Positions 32,565 through 41,220 of a stretch of DNA of 47,850 nucleotides are shown one piece after another. How positions within the stretch are numbered: position 1 is the stretch's first letter; each line of letters opens with the position of its first letter. The DNA is from Sutterella seckii (GTDB lineage Bacteria > Pseudomonadota > Gammaproteobacteria > Burkholderiales > Burkholderiaceae_F), in contig NZ_WEHX01000010.1 in assembly GCF_009183815.1 (NCBI RefSeq), positions 1 through 47,850 on the forward strand. Reading direction: 5' to 3'. A program made the translations under genes and the position numbers. The notes beneath the pieces are model-generated. The model did no database searches, was not told the DNA's origin, and saw nothing but the letters and a program-made list of their open reading frames with translations.

Positions 32565-33299
32565 ATGGCAATGATTGAAATTAAGAACCTCAGCAAGTGG
32601 TACGGCAACTTCCAGGTTCTCAAGAACTGCAACGTCAACGTTGAAAAAGGCGAGGTCGTCGTCGTCTGCGGCCCGTCGGGTTCTGGCAAATCGACGCTCA
32701 TCAAGACCGTGAACGCGCTCGAACCCTTCCAGAAGGGCGAAATCATCGTCGACGGCGTCTCCGTGGGCGACCCGAAGACGGACCTGCCGAAGCTCAGAAG
32801 CCGCGTGGGCATGGTCTTCCAGCACTTTGAGCTTTTCCCGCACCTTTCCATCCGCGAGAATCTGATCCTTGCGCAGATGAAGGTTCTCGGCCGCTCCCGC
32901 GAGGAATCGCTTGCCCGCGGCCTCAAGCTTCTTGACCGCGTTGGTCTTCTCGCCCATGCCGACAAGTATCCCGGCCAGCTCTCGGGCGGCCAGCAGCAGC
33001 GCGTCGCCATCGCCCGCGCGCTCGCCATGGATCCGATCTGCATGCTCTTTGACGAACCGACGTCCGCGCTTGACCCGGAAATGATCAACGAAGTGCTCGA
33101 CGTGATGGTGAGCCTTGCCAAGGAAGGCATGACGATGATGGTCGTCACGCACGAAATGGGCTTTGCCAAGAAGGTTGCCGATCACGTGATCTTCATGGAC
33201 GCCGGCGAAATCATCGAGAACCTGCCGGCTGAGCAGTTCTTCAGCCAGCCCCATACCGAACGCGCGCAGAAGTTCCTCTCGAAGATCCTTAATCACTGA
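32565..33299 (+). CDS. gltL: Amino-acid ABC transporter ATP-binding protein GltL-like
   Basis: A 244-residue polar amino-acid ABC ATPase. Walker A is GPSGSGKST (36-44), the Q-loop is in [10 protein letters not shown], the signature is LSGGQQQR, Walker B is [13 protein letters not shown] and the H-loop VVTHEMGFA. It drives GltJK import with GltI. Last gene of the operon; a very strong terminator lies 47 bases beyond. Confidence 0.95.
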   Translation: MAMIEIKNLSKWYGNFQVLKNCNVNVEKGEVVVVCGPSGSGKSTLIKTVNALEPFQKGEIIVDGVSVGDPKTDLPKLRSRVGMVFQHFELFPHLSIRENLILAQMKVLGRSREESLARGLKLLDRVGLLAHADKYPGQLSGGQQQRVAIARALAMDPICMLFDEPTSALDPEMINEVLDVMVSLAKEGMTMMVVTHEMGFAKKVADHVIFMDAGEIIENLPAEQFFSQPHTERAQKFLSKILNH

Positions 33300-33345
33300 T
33301 CTTTACAGAAAACTCCCTGACGAAAGAAATTTTAGGGATTTCCGG

Positions 33346-33400
33346 ACGCTCCGTCCGGTTCCGGCAAAACGGGCCGGAACCGGCGGAGCGTTTTTCTTTT
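33346..33400 (+). terminator. Strong terminator at the end of the glt operon
   Basis: ACGCTCCG (33346-33353) / CGGAGCGT (33384-33391) and CCGGTTCCGG (33355-33364) / CCGGAACCGG (33374-33383) form an 18-bp stem with a single bulged T and a 9-base loop, followed by TTTTCTTTT. Confidence 0.95.
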
Positions 33401-33439
33401 AAAATAGAGAGTTGCCCTAAATTCTGGAGCTTAACCGCC

Positions 33440-34432
33440 ATGATCGAAACGCATTACGACGCTGATGCTGCCGTCCGCCTCGGCCGCGATGTCCTTGCGC
33501 ACGAAGCCGACGCCATTCTTGCTGCAGCCAAGCGTCTTGGCGACACGCCGGACTTTGCCCTGGCCGTGAAGGCTGTTCTCGGCTGCCGCGGCCGCCTCGT
33601 CGTTTCAGGCGTCGGCAAATCCGGCCACATCGGCCGCAAGCTTGCCGCCACCTTTGCGTCGACCGGCACGCCGGCCTTTTTCGTTCATGCGGGCGAAGCC
33701 GCCCACGGCGACCTCGGCATGATCACGAGCGACGACATCGTGCTCGGCATCTCCTACTCCGGCGAGACGCAGGAGCTCCTCATGATCGTCCCGATCCTGA
33801 AGCGCGAGGGAGCGACTCTCATCGCGATGACCGGGAACCCGAATTCAACGCTCGCCAAGCACGCCGACCTGCACATCAACTGCCATGTTGAACGTGAAGC
33901 CTGCCCGCTCAATCTTGCGCCGACTTCATCCACTACCGTGACGCTTGCGCTCGGCGACGCCCTCGCGGTTGCCTGCCTCTCAGCGAAGGGCTTCAGCAAG
34001 GAAGATTTCGCGCGGAGTCATCCGGGCGGAGCGCTCGGCCGCAGACTCCTCATTCATGTCCGCGACATCATGCGTCAGGGCGATGCGGTTCCGCGCGTCA
34101 CGGCGGACATTCGACTTCTTGACGCCATTCGCGAAATCACCGCGAAGCACATCGGCATGACGGCTGTCGTCGACGCTGACGACCACGTGATCGGGATCTT
34201 CACGGAAGGCGACCTGCGCCGCCTCATTGAAAAAGTGGGCGACGTCCGCAATCTGATCATGCGGGACGTCATGACGCCCAATCCGCACACCATCGGCCCC
34301 GACGAACTTGCGGCATCCGCCGTCAAGGCGCTTGAAGCGCATCAGTGCAATCAGCTTCTCGTGGTGGACGCCGACGGCAAGCTTCTCGGCGCCCTGCACA
34401 TGCACGACCTCATGGATGCGAAGGTGATCTGA
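33440..34432 (+). CDS. kdsD: D-arabinose-5-phosphate isomerase KdsD
   Basis: A 330-residue protein with an N-terminal SIS sugar isomerase domain (about 40-175; VVSGVGKSGHIGRKLAATF and HAGEAAHGDLGM) and two C-terminal CBS domains (about 205-330). It converts ribulose-5-phosphate to arabinose-5-phosphate for Kdo synthesis. First gene of the kdsD-kdsC-lptCAB-rpoN cluster. Its TGA stop shares a base with the kdsC ATG. Confidence 0.95.
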   Translation: MIETHYDADAAVRLGRDVLAHEADAILAAAKRLGDTPDFALAVKAVLGCRGRLVVSGVGKSGHIGRKLAATFASTGTPAFFVHAGEAAHGDLGMITSDDIVLGISYSGETQELLMIVPILKREGATLIAMTGNPNSTLAKHADLHINCHVEREACPLNLAPTSSTTVTLALGDALAVACLSAKGFSKEDFARSHPGGALGRRLLIHVRDIMRQGDAVPRVTADIRLLDAIREITAKHIGMTAVVDADDHVIGIFTEGDLRRLIEKVGDVRNLIMRDVMTPNPHTIGPDELAASAVKALEAHQCNQLLVVDADGKLLGALHMHDLMDAKVI

Positions 34433-34965
34433 TGACGACGACGCTTGACCGCCTTAAAGAAATCCGCATTGTCGTCCTCGACGTGGACGGCGTCCTCACC
34501 GACGGCTCTCTTGTCTTTACCGACAAGGGCGAGCTCGCCAAAAAGTTCCATGTCCGCGACGGCCTCGGCATCAAGCTTCTGCAGGCCGCCGGCATTGAAG
34601 TTGCAATCCTTACGGGCCGCACGTCAGGGATCGTCGCCTACCGCGCCGACGAACTCGGAATGACGAAAGTTGAGCAGGGAAAGCTCAAAAAGCTCCCTAC
34701 CCTCAGGAAGATGCTTGAGTCGGCCGGACTCAAGCCGGAAAACTGCGCCTACATGGGCGACGATCTCCCTGACCTTCCCTGCCTCAGAACCGTCGGCTTT
34801 GCGGCTACGCCCAGGGACGGCAGCAGCGAGCTTGATCCCTACATTCACTGGCGTGCTCCGCATGAGGGCGGCCGTGGGGCGGTGCGCGACCTCGCTGAAA
34901 AGATTCTGCAGGCCCAGGGACGCTGGGAGGAACTCATCGAAAAGCAGTTCCTCTCTCAGGAGTAA
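34432..34965 (+). CDS. kdsC: 3-deoxy-D-manno-octulosonate 8-phosphate phosphatase KdsC
   Basis: A 177-residue HAD C0-type phosphatase. The nucleophile motif is LDVDGVLTDG (Asp17, Asp19), followed by LTGRTS and GDDLPDLP. It removes phosphate from Kdo-8-phosphate in LPS core synthesis. The ATG at 34432 overlaps the kdsD stop by one base; the longer upstream frame is rejected. lptC follows after 4 bases. Confidence 0.95.
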   Translation: MTTTLDRLKEIRIVVLDVDGVLTDGSLVFTDKGELAKKFHVRDGLGIKLLQAAGIEVAILTGRTSGIVAYRADELGMTKVEQGKLKKLPTLRKMLESAGLKPENCAYMGDDLPDLPCLRTVGFAATPRDGSSELDPYIHWRAPHEGGRGAVRDLAEKILQAQGRWEELIEKQFLSQE

Positions 34966-34969
34966 GCGC

Positions 34970-35578
34970 ATGGCTCACCGCCGTCTCATTTTCCGCGAGC
35001 GCATCACCGCCATCGTCGGTTCCGTCATTCTCTTCGGCCTGGTGCTGTTGAGCTACTGGTATTCCGTGCAGTCCGAAATTGCCGGACTCAAATACATCCC
35101 GAGCGACAAGAGCCCGGATTTTCTCGCCCGCAATGTTTCACTCACGGATTTCGATGAGACGGGCCAGCCCAAATACAAGGCTTTCTCAGAAAATCTGCAG
35201 CATTTCTCCGATGAACGCATGCATGCGGAAAAAGCGCTTGTGCTGTCGCTTGCTCCGGGTGAAGCCGTTGCAAGCGCGCGTGCCGATGAGCTCTGGAGCA
35301 ACGACGGCATGGAGACGGTGGAATTTTCCGGGAATGTCGAGGTAACCCGCGAACCCTGGGGAACAGAGCCCGAGCTTTACTTCCGAACAAACTTCCTGCG
35401 GGCCTGGCTCGATACGCTGCGCTTTGAGACGAACGAACCCGTCTTCATGCGCCGCGGCGAGAATACGACCGAATCTGAGGGCGGTGCAATATACGATAAT
35501 GTGGCCCGCACCATTGAACTCCGGGACCGCGTCACTACGATTCTCCAGCCGAAAAGTCTTTCGGCCGATGCCCCCTGA
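34970..35578 (+). CDS. lptC: LPS export protein LptC
   Basis: A 202-residue bitopic inner-membrane protein. One N-terminal helix (about 15-32, IVGSVILFGLVLLSYWY) is followed by a periplasmic beta-jellyroll (DUF1239). It links the LptB2FG extractor to the LptA bridge. The position between kdsC and lptA is standard. The start at ATG 34970 lies 4 bases after the kdsC stop; a longer frame reading through kdsC is rejected. Confidence 0.92.
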   Translation: MAHRRLIFRERITAIVGSVILFGLVLLSYWYSVQSEIAGLKYIPSDKSPDFLARNVSLTDFDETGQPKYKAFSENLQHFSDERMHAEKALVLSLAPGEAVASARADELWSNDGMETVEFSGNVEVTREPWGTEPELYFRTNFLRAWLDTLRFETNEPVFMRRGENTTESEGGAIYDNVARTIELRDRVTTILQPKSLSADAP

Positions 35579-35658
35579 AGTCCGGACAATCCTGATTTAA
35601 CCCTGACACCCATTTTCCCGCCTCCCTCATCCAGAGGCCATCTACGGAGTCTTTCTTC

Positions 35659-36261
35659 ATGAAGAAGCTTCTCATCGCCGCCATCGCCGCCAGCATTGCC
35701 TCCGGCGCCTGGGCGCTGCAATCCGACCGAGAGCAGCAGATCGAGGTTCACGCCGACCAGTTCAACGGCGACGAAGTGAAGCAGACTGCCGTCTACAGCG
35801 GCGCCGTAGTGGTCGATCAGGGCTCCATGCGCCTCACGGGCGACGTGCTTGAACTCAGAATTACGCCCAAGGGCTATCGTCAGGCGACGATCACCGGAGC
35901 TCCCGCACGCTTTCGCCAGCAGCGCGATCCGGATGCTCAGAACCCGGTGGATGAATGGATGCATGCGGAAGCGAAGCGCATTGTTTACGACGAAGAGACT
36001 GATAAGGTGACGCTCACGGGCGGCGCCAGACTCTCACGCTCGGAAAACGGCGTTGAAAAAGACATGACCCAGGGCGAACGCATCGTCTACGACATGCGGA
36101 ATGCCCGCTCGGTCGTGGAGGGCGGCGTCAAGTCGGGGACCGGTCAGCGCGAGCGCGTGACGACCATCATTGCGCCCCGCACGAAGAACGCTCAGCCCGC
36201 CCAGCGCGAAGGCGCCCAGCTTCAGAGCGCTCCCTCGCTTTCCACCCCCGCCAAGCCCTGA
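35659..36261 (+). CDS. lptA: LPS transport periplasmic protein LptA
   Basis: A 200-residue periplasmic protein. The signal peptide MKKLLIAAIAASIASGAWA is followed by an OstA beta-jellyroll starting near QQIEVHADQFNGDE, with the repeated motif YSGAVVVDQGSM. A Gln/Ala/Pro-rich tail (about 175-200) is probably disordered. It forms the periplasmic LPS bridge. An 80-base gap separates it from lptC; CGGAG precedes the start. Confidence 0.92.
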   Translation: MKKLLIAAIAASIASGAWALQSDREQQIEVHADQFNGDEVKQTAVYSGAVVVDQGSMRLTGDVLELRITPKGYRQATITGAPARFRQQRDPDAQNPVDEWMHAEAKRIVYDEETDKVTLTGGARLSRSENGVEKDMTQGERIVYDMRNARSVVEGGVKSGTGQRERVTTIIAPRTKNAQPAQREGAQLQSAPSLSTPAKP

Positions 36262-36290
36262 TCCCATACTCTTCTCCGTCTTGAATTCCA

Positions 36291-37070
36291 ATGGAAGCAA
36301 CTGAAAATCTTCAGAGCGCCGACGCCGTCAAGCACACGCTGGTTGCCAAAGGCCTCAAGAAGCACTACGGCTCCCGCCAGGTCGTCAAGGGCGTGGATCT
36401 TTCCGTGAAGTCGGGCGAAGTCGTTGGGCTTCTCGGCCCCAACGGCGCGGGCAAAACCACCACCTTCTACATGGTGGTGGGCCTGGTTGTTGCCGACGAC
36501 GGCACTATTGAACTCGACGGCAAATCGATCATTCACCAGCCGATCTACCGCCGCGCCCGCATGGGGCTTTCCTATCTGCCTCAGGAAGCGAGCGTCTTCA
36601 GAAAGCTGACGGTTGAAGACAACATTCGAGCCATTCTTGAGATGCAGCTCAACGACGAGGGCCGCCCGCTTTCGTCCTATGAGGTTGAGGAGCGGCTTGA
36701 AAAGCTCCTTGACGAGCTTCAGATCAAGCACATCCGCACAAATCCTGCGCTCTCGCTTTCCGGCGGCGAGCGCCGCCGCACGGAAATCGCCCGTGCTCTT
36801 GCCGCGAATCCGCGCTTCATTCTGCTCGACGAACCCTTTGCCGGCGTCGACCCGATCGCCGTGATTGAAATTCAGCGCATTGTGCGCTTCCTTCGGGACC
36901 GCAATATCGGCGTTCTCATCACGGATCACAACGTGCGCGAAACGCTCGCCATCTGCGACCACGCGTACATCATCAATGAAGGCCGCGTTCTTGCTTCGGG
37001 CGAACCGAAATCCATCATCAACAACCCCGACGTGCGCGCCTTCTATCTGGGCGACAACTTCAGCATGTAG
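36291..37070 (+). CDS. lptB: LPS export ABC transporter ATPase LptB
   Basis: A 259-residue ABC ATPase. Walker A is GPNGAGKTT (49-57), the Q-loop region reads YLPQEASVF, the signature is LSGGERRR, and Walker B is [12 protein letters not shown]. It powers LPS extraction with LptFG. The first 15 residues extend beyond the usual LptB start; ATG 36291 is the first available with family continuity and an internal start cannot be excluded. rpoN follows after 8 bases. Confidence 0.95.
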   Translation: MEATENLQSADAVKHTLVAKGLKKHYGSRQVVKGVDLSVKSGEVVGLLGPNGAGKTTTFYMVVGLVVADDGTIELDGKSIIHQPIYRRARMGLSYLPQEASVFRKLTVEDNIRAILEMQLNDEGRPLSSYEVEERLEKLLDELQIKHIRTNPALSLSGGERRRTEIARALAANPRFILLDEPFAGVDPIAVIEIQRIVRFLRDRNIGVLITDHNVRETLAICDHAYIINEGRVLASGEPKSIINNPDVRAFYLGDNFSM

Positions 37071-37078
37071 GGAGCGCC

Positions 37079-38542
37079 ATGTCGCCGAGCATTTCCGCTT
37101 CTCTCGCCGCTCAGCTCGCGCAGCAGCAGACGCTCGCTCCGCAGCAGCAGTATGCGCTCCGGCTCCTGCGCATGAATGCGCTCGAACTCCTTGCCGAGGC
37201 CGATCTTGCTGCCGAGGAGAACCCGCTTCTTGAGCGTGAGGCGCCGGAAGCAGATGCCCCAGCCGAATCCGCCCCGTCGCTGCACGAGGAAAGCGATGCG
37301 GTGCGCAGCGAGGATGAGACGCCTTTTCCTGAGGATCGGGGCCCGCTCGAAAACATTTATTCCGGCTGGTCCGGTTCCGGCGCCGAACATGCCGACGAAA
37401 CTCCGGCAGTGGAGCGCGTTGCGGCGGAATCGTCTCTGCGCGACGACCTCATTGCCGAACTCAATTCCCTCAATACCGATGAACTGACGCATGAGCTCGT
37501 CATCTCGCTCATTGAGGAACTTGACGACTCCGGCTTTCTGCCGCAATCCCTCGCTGAAACCGCCGAAAGCCTCAAAAAAATTGTTTCCGCGCCGCTCGAG
37601 GCCTGGAAGAAAGCCCTCGCGCTGCTCCAGACCTTCGATCCTCCGGGAGTCGGCGCCTCTTCGCCGGCAGAAAGCCTCGCGCTACAGGTTCGCCGCCGCA
37701 TGGAATCGGGATCCGTCGACAAAGAGACCGGCGAACTTCTCATCGAACTCATCCTGAAGCACCTCAGGGAGATTGCGGCCGATGACAGCAAGGCGCTCCT
37801 TGCGGTTGCGGACGGCGACAGCGAGAGGCTGGGGAGCGCGCTCGCGCTTCTCAAGACCCTCAACCCGCACCCGGCCGCCAACTATGCAAGCGAAGCCACG
37901 CAGTACATCATCGCCGACATCTCCATCCGTCGCGAAGCCGGCCGCTGGCAGGCCTTCCTCAATCCCGGAGCACAGCCCGGGCTTCGGCTTTCCGCCGTCG
38001 CGCAGACCATTGCAGTGGATGAGTCCACGCCGTTCGGGCGATACCTCTCGGAAGCGCGACGTCTCATTTCCGGCATAGAAGCCCGGCAGACCACGCTTCT
38101 TCGCGCCGCAGAATTTGCGACCGAGCGTCAGCAGGCCTTTTTTGAAAAAGGCCGCGCCGCCTTGCTGCCGCTTACCATCGGAGAAGCCGCAGCCGCGCTC
38201 GGGCTCTCGGATTCAACCGTTTCGCGCGCAATCTCCGGAAAATATTTTCAGTGCCCGCTCGGCACATTTGAACTTCGCAGCCTCTTTCTTCTTCCCGCAG
38301 TGCAGGCAGTTGATGCGGAAGGCCTCAGCGCCTCCGTCACGCCTCTGCGCATCCGCGCACGCATTTCTGAACTCATTGCCCAGGAAAACCCTGAAAAGCG
38401 GCTTTCCGATCAGGCGCTCACCGATCTGCTTCGCGCCGAAGGCTTTGACATCACTCGCCGCACAGTAGCGAAGTACCGTGATCTTGAAGGCATCCCTACG
38501 GCACGTCTGCGCAGGGACAAGACCTCTGTTCTTTCTGAATGA
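37079..38542 (+). CDS. rpoN: RNA polymerase sigma-54 factor RpoN
   Basis: A 487-residue sigma-54. Region I is Gln-rich (QLAQQQTLAPQQQYALRLL, about 12-30) and contacts the activator. An acidic linker (about 55-125), a core-binding domain, a helix-turn-helix and the RpoN box RRTVAKYR (460-467) follow. It directs transcription from -24/-12 promoters with AAA+ activators such as NtrC; one such promoter lies in this window at 29895. The stop overlaps the ptsN start by 4 bases. Confidence 0.96.
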   Translation: MSPSISASLAAQLAQQQTLAPQQQYALRLLRMNALELLAEADLAAEENPLLEREAPEADAPAESAPSLHEESDAVRSEDETPFPEDRGPLENIYSGWSGSGAEHADETPAVERVAAESSLRDDLIAELNSLNTDELTHELVISLIEELDDSGFLPQSLAETAESLKKIVSAPLEAWKKALALLQTFDPPGVGASSPAESLALQVRRRMESGSVDKETGELLIELILKHLREIAADDSKALLAVADGDSERLGSALALLKTLNPHPAANYASEATQYIIADISIRREAGRWQAFLNPGAQPGLRLSAVAQTIAVDESTPFGRYLSEARRLISGIEARQTTLLRAAEFATERQQAFFEKGRAALLPLTIGEAAAALGLSDSTVSRAISGKYFQCPLGTFELRSLFLLPAVQAVDAEGLSASVTPLRIRARISELIAQENPEKRLSDQALTDLLRAEGFDITRRTVAKYRDLEGIPTARLRRDKTSVLSE

Positions 38543-38958
38543 CTCTTCTCACACCCTATCTCAAGCTTGAGTCCGTCAGGCTTGACCTCGATATCGCCAG
38601 CCAAAAACGACTCTTTGAGGAAGCTTCGCTCGCCTTCGAGCGCGCCTACGGCGTACCGCACGACGAAGCGTTTGCAGCTCTCATGGACCGCGAGCGAATC
38701 GGCTCGACCGCCGTAGGTCACGGCTGCGCCGTTCCGCACGGCAGACTCTCCGACCTCGACAGCCCGGCGATTGTGTTCCTGCGCACCCTGACGCCCCTCA
38801 AGGTGTCCGCCCCCGACAATCTGGGCGTGCAGCTCTTTTTCGCCATTCTTGTGCCCGCAGAAAATCCCGGAGATCATCTGGCGCTCCTCAGGGAAACCGC
38901 CGGCATTTTCGGCGACGAAAAAACACGAGAAGCGCTCCTCAGGCGCCCGACGCGATGA
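38539..38958 (+). CDS. ptsN: Nitrogen PTS EIIA protein PtsN
   Basis: A 139-residue EIIA-Ntr. The phosphorylated His67 lies in GCAVPHGRL. It is a regulatory PTS domain tied to nitrogen, potassium and envelope control, not to sugar uptake. Start ATG overlaps the rpoN stop (ATGA). The usual hpf gene between rpoN and ptsN is missing here, and no hprK follows. Confidence 0.93.
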   Translation: MTLLTPYLKLESVRLDLDIASQKRLFEEASLAFERAYGVPHDEAFAALMDRERIGSTAVGHGCAVPHGRLSDLDSPAIVFLRTLTPLKVSAPDNLGVQLFFAILVPAENPGDHLALLRETAGIFGDEKTREALLRRPTR

Positions 38959-39093
38959 GCTTCCTTGAAATACTCTCGCAGTGGTCGCCCGGATCAGAAT
39001 CCGAAAAATTATCCTGAGCAAAACCTCCTCTGGGCCGGCCATTCCTGATAAAACGAAGGCGTTCTCTCAACTCCAGAAGCGTGAGGCACCATC

Positions 39094-39984
39094 ATGCAGC
39101 TCATCATCGTCACGGGACTCTCCGGCGGCGGCAAATCGATTGCCGTTCGGCAGCTTGAAGACAGCGGCTTTTACTGCATCGACAACCTTCCGGGCGAATT
39201 CCTTCTCCCCGTTGCGAAGAGCCTCGCCGCAAGCGGCACGCGCGCTGCGGCCGTGGCGATCGATGCACGCTCGCACGCGACCTTTGACAAAGCGCTCGAG
39301 GCGTTCGAGGAATTGAAGCGCGAAGGGTTTGACATGCGCGTGCTTTTTCTCACCGCTTCGAATGAGGAACTCATCCGGCGCTTTTCGGAAACCCGCCGCC
39401 GGCATCCTTTAAGCACGCATGCAGAGCATCTCGACCAGGAGCTGACGCTTCAGGAAGCCATCCGGCTCGAGCGGGCGCTCCTCGCGCCCGTTGCGCAGAT
39501 CGCTCACGTCATGGACACGAGCCGTCTGCTGCCTTCGCAGCTGCGCCGCTGGGTGCAGCAGTTCATCGGAGCGCCGTCCGCCAAGCTGACGCTCACCTTT
39601 GAATCTTTCGGCTATAAGCGCGGCCTTCCCTTCGCATCAGACCTTGTCTTTGACGTGCGGTGCCTGCCGAACCCCTACTACCTGCCGGAACTGAGGCCCC
39701 TCACAGGCATGGACAAGCCCGTTGCCGACTATCTCGCAGGACAGCCTCTTGTCGGAGAAATGATTGCCGACATCGCGCACTTCATCGAAAAGTGGCTGCC
39801 GCATTACACCGCGCAGAACAGGCACTACCTCACGGTATGCATCGGCTGCACGGGCGGTCAGCACCGATCGGTTTATGTTGCAGAAGCGCTCGGCCGGCAT
39901 TTTGCCGATCGTGCGGGAACGATTGTCCGTCACCGGGCAATCGAAGCCAATACACCTCAGGAAGCAAAGCTTCAGACGGAGTAG
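39094..39984 (+). CDS. rapZ: RNase adapter protein RapZ
   Basis: A 296-residue protein. Walker A is GLSGGGKS (8-15). The C-terminal half holds TVCIGCTGGQHRSVYVAE, the RapZ signature. In enterobacteria it targets RNase E to GlmZ sRNA to control glucosamine-6-phosphate synthesis; outside them its target is less clear. The last residues overlap the 3' end of convergent mutY by 13 bases. A 135-base gap to ptsN holds nothing I recognise. Confidence 0.94.
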   Translation: MQLIIVTGLSGGGKSIAVRQLEDSGFYCIDNLPGEFLLPVAKSLAASGTRAAAVAIDARSHATFDKALEAFEELKREGFDMRVLFLTASNEELIRRFSETRRRHPLSTHAEHLDQELTLQEAIRLERALLAPVAQIAHVMDTSRLLPSQLRRWVQQFIGAPSAKLTLTFESFGYKRGLPFASDLVFDVRCLPNPYYLPELRPLTGMDKPVADYLAGQPLVGEMIADIAHFIEKWLPHYTAQNRHYLTVCIGCTGGQHRSVYVAEALGRHFADRAGTIVRHRAIEANTPQEAKLQTE

Positions 39985-41036
39985 CCGGCAACCTGGAGCG
40001 CGGCCTTTGCAAGCGTCCGTACGGGTGCCGGCATCCCGGGCAACTCATCCCGCCCGGGGAGAAATGCGCTGTAGCCTTCGGCCTTCAACGCTCCCTCATG
40101 GGAAATAAACGCTGCGGCCTGAATGAACAGCCGCTGATGCGTGAGCTCTCGCTGGGAATTTCCCAGGCAAACCGTCTTCCACTCGGCATCAAGACCAAAA
40201 TCCGAAGGGAATAACAGCCCCTTCGACTCCTCAGCAGGAATTTCCCGCACGCAGGGTACCCAAAGCCCACGCCAGATTGAGTCGCTGTTCGGGCGCAGCC
40301 AAAGTCCTTCAGTAGAAACAGCAAACCCAAGAAGCAGATGCCGCTCTTTTTTCTCGAGAGATTTCTTGGGCTTTGGGAAATCCTCCGGATTAGCATCCGC
40401 GCCCCGGCAGAAAGTCCTAACCGGGCACAACGTGCATTTTGGATTTCGTTTGCAGCAAATCTGGCTTCCGAGATCCATGAGCCCCTGCGTATAGTCCGCA
40501 ATCAGGTCGCTTCCGGGCAGAAGCGCCTTCGCGCATTGCCGGACCTTTTTTTCAAAGGTCTTTTGGCCTATCCGACCGGGGATCATCCTAAGCCTTGCAA
40601 AGACGCGCTTGACGTTGCCGTCGACCATCGGGTATTTGGCTTCATGACTCGTAAAGGCCGCCACGGCCGCTGCTGTTGAGGGGCCAACGCCCGGAAGCGT
40701 CAGCAGATCCTGTACGCGTGTCGGAAACTTTCCTGCAAGATTGGATACGACATGCGCGGCAGCGCGCTGCAGATTTCTTGCCCGGGCGTAATACCCGAGT
40801 CCGGCCCAAAGCCGCATGAGCTCCTCTTCAGGAGCCTCTGCGAGCGATTCTGCCGTCGGGAATCTTTCCAGAAACCTCTCGTAATAGGGGATCACCGTGG
40901 CTACCTGCGTCTGCTGCAGCATGACTTCGGATACAAGCCGCTCATAGGGTGTATCAAAAGCCTGCCACGGCAGCGTGCGTCTGCCGCATGAGCGCTGCCA
41001 TTCAACAAGCGTGCGGGAAAAGGTCGTCTGAGTCAT
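39972..41036 (-). CDS. mutY: A/G-specific adenine DNA glycosylase MutY
   Basis: A 354-residue glycosylase. Catalytic Glu37 (SEVMLQQTQV), helix-hairpin-helix LPGVGPSTAAAV (about 114-125), catalytic Asp139 (VDGNV) and the iron-sulfur loop Cys194-x6-Cys201-x2-Cys204-x5-Cys210 are all present. A C-terminal NUDIX-like recognition domain follows (about 225-354). It removes A mispaired with 8-oxoG. The start is ATG 41036 (MTQTTFSRTLVEWQ); the 113-residue upstream extension shows no conservation and is rejected. Confidence 0.94.
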   Translation of the reverse strand: MTQTTFSRTLVEWQRSCGRRTLPWQAFDTPYERLVSEVMLQQTQVATVIPYYERFLERFPTAESLAEAPEEELMRLWAGLGYYARARNLQRAAAHVVSNLAGKFPTRVQDLLTLPGVGPSTAAAVAAFTSHEAKYPMVDGNVKRVFARLRMIPGRIGQKTFEKKVRQCAKALLPGSDLIADYTQGLMDLGSQICCKRNPKCTLCPVRTFCRGADANPEDFPKPKKSLEKKERHLLLGFAVSTEGLWLRPNSDSIWRGLWVPCVREIPAEESKGLLFPSDFGLDAEWKTVCLGNSQRELTHQRLFIQAAAFISHEGALKAEGYSAFLPGRDELPGMPAPVRTLAKAALQVAGYSV

Positions 41037-41220
41037 GAAGGGATCCGAGGGAAATATTGGGCCGCACATTCTCTCATGCAATCCGATGAAACACCTTGAG
41101 ACTTTCGCGACCCGAACGGCATAAGGTACCGATGACGCATCGGCAGATACAATGATCCGACTTATGCCGGCACTCCCGGATCCTGCCGGCCACTCCGAAA
41201 GAATTACAAAAGGACGCATT

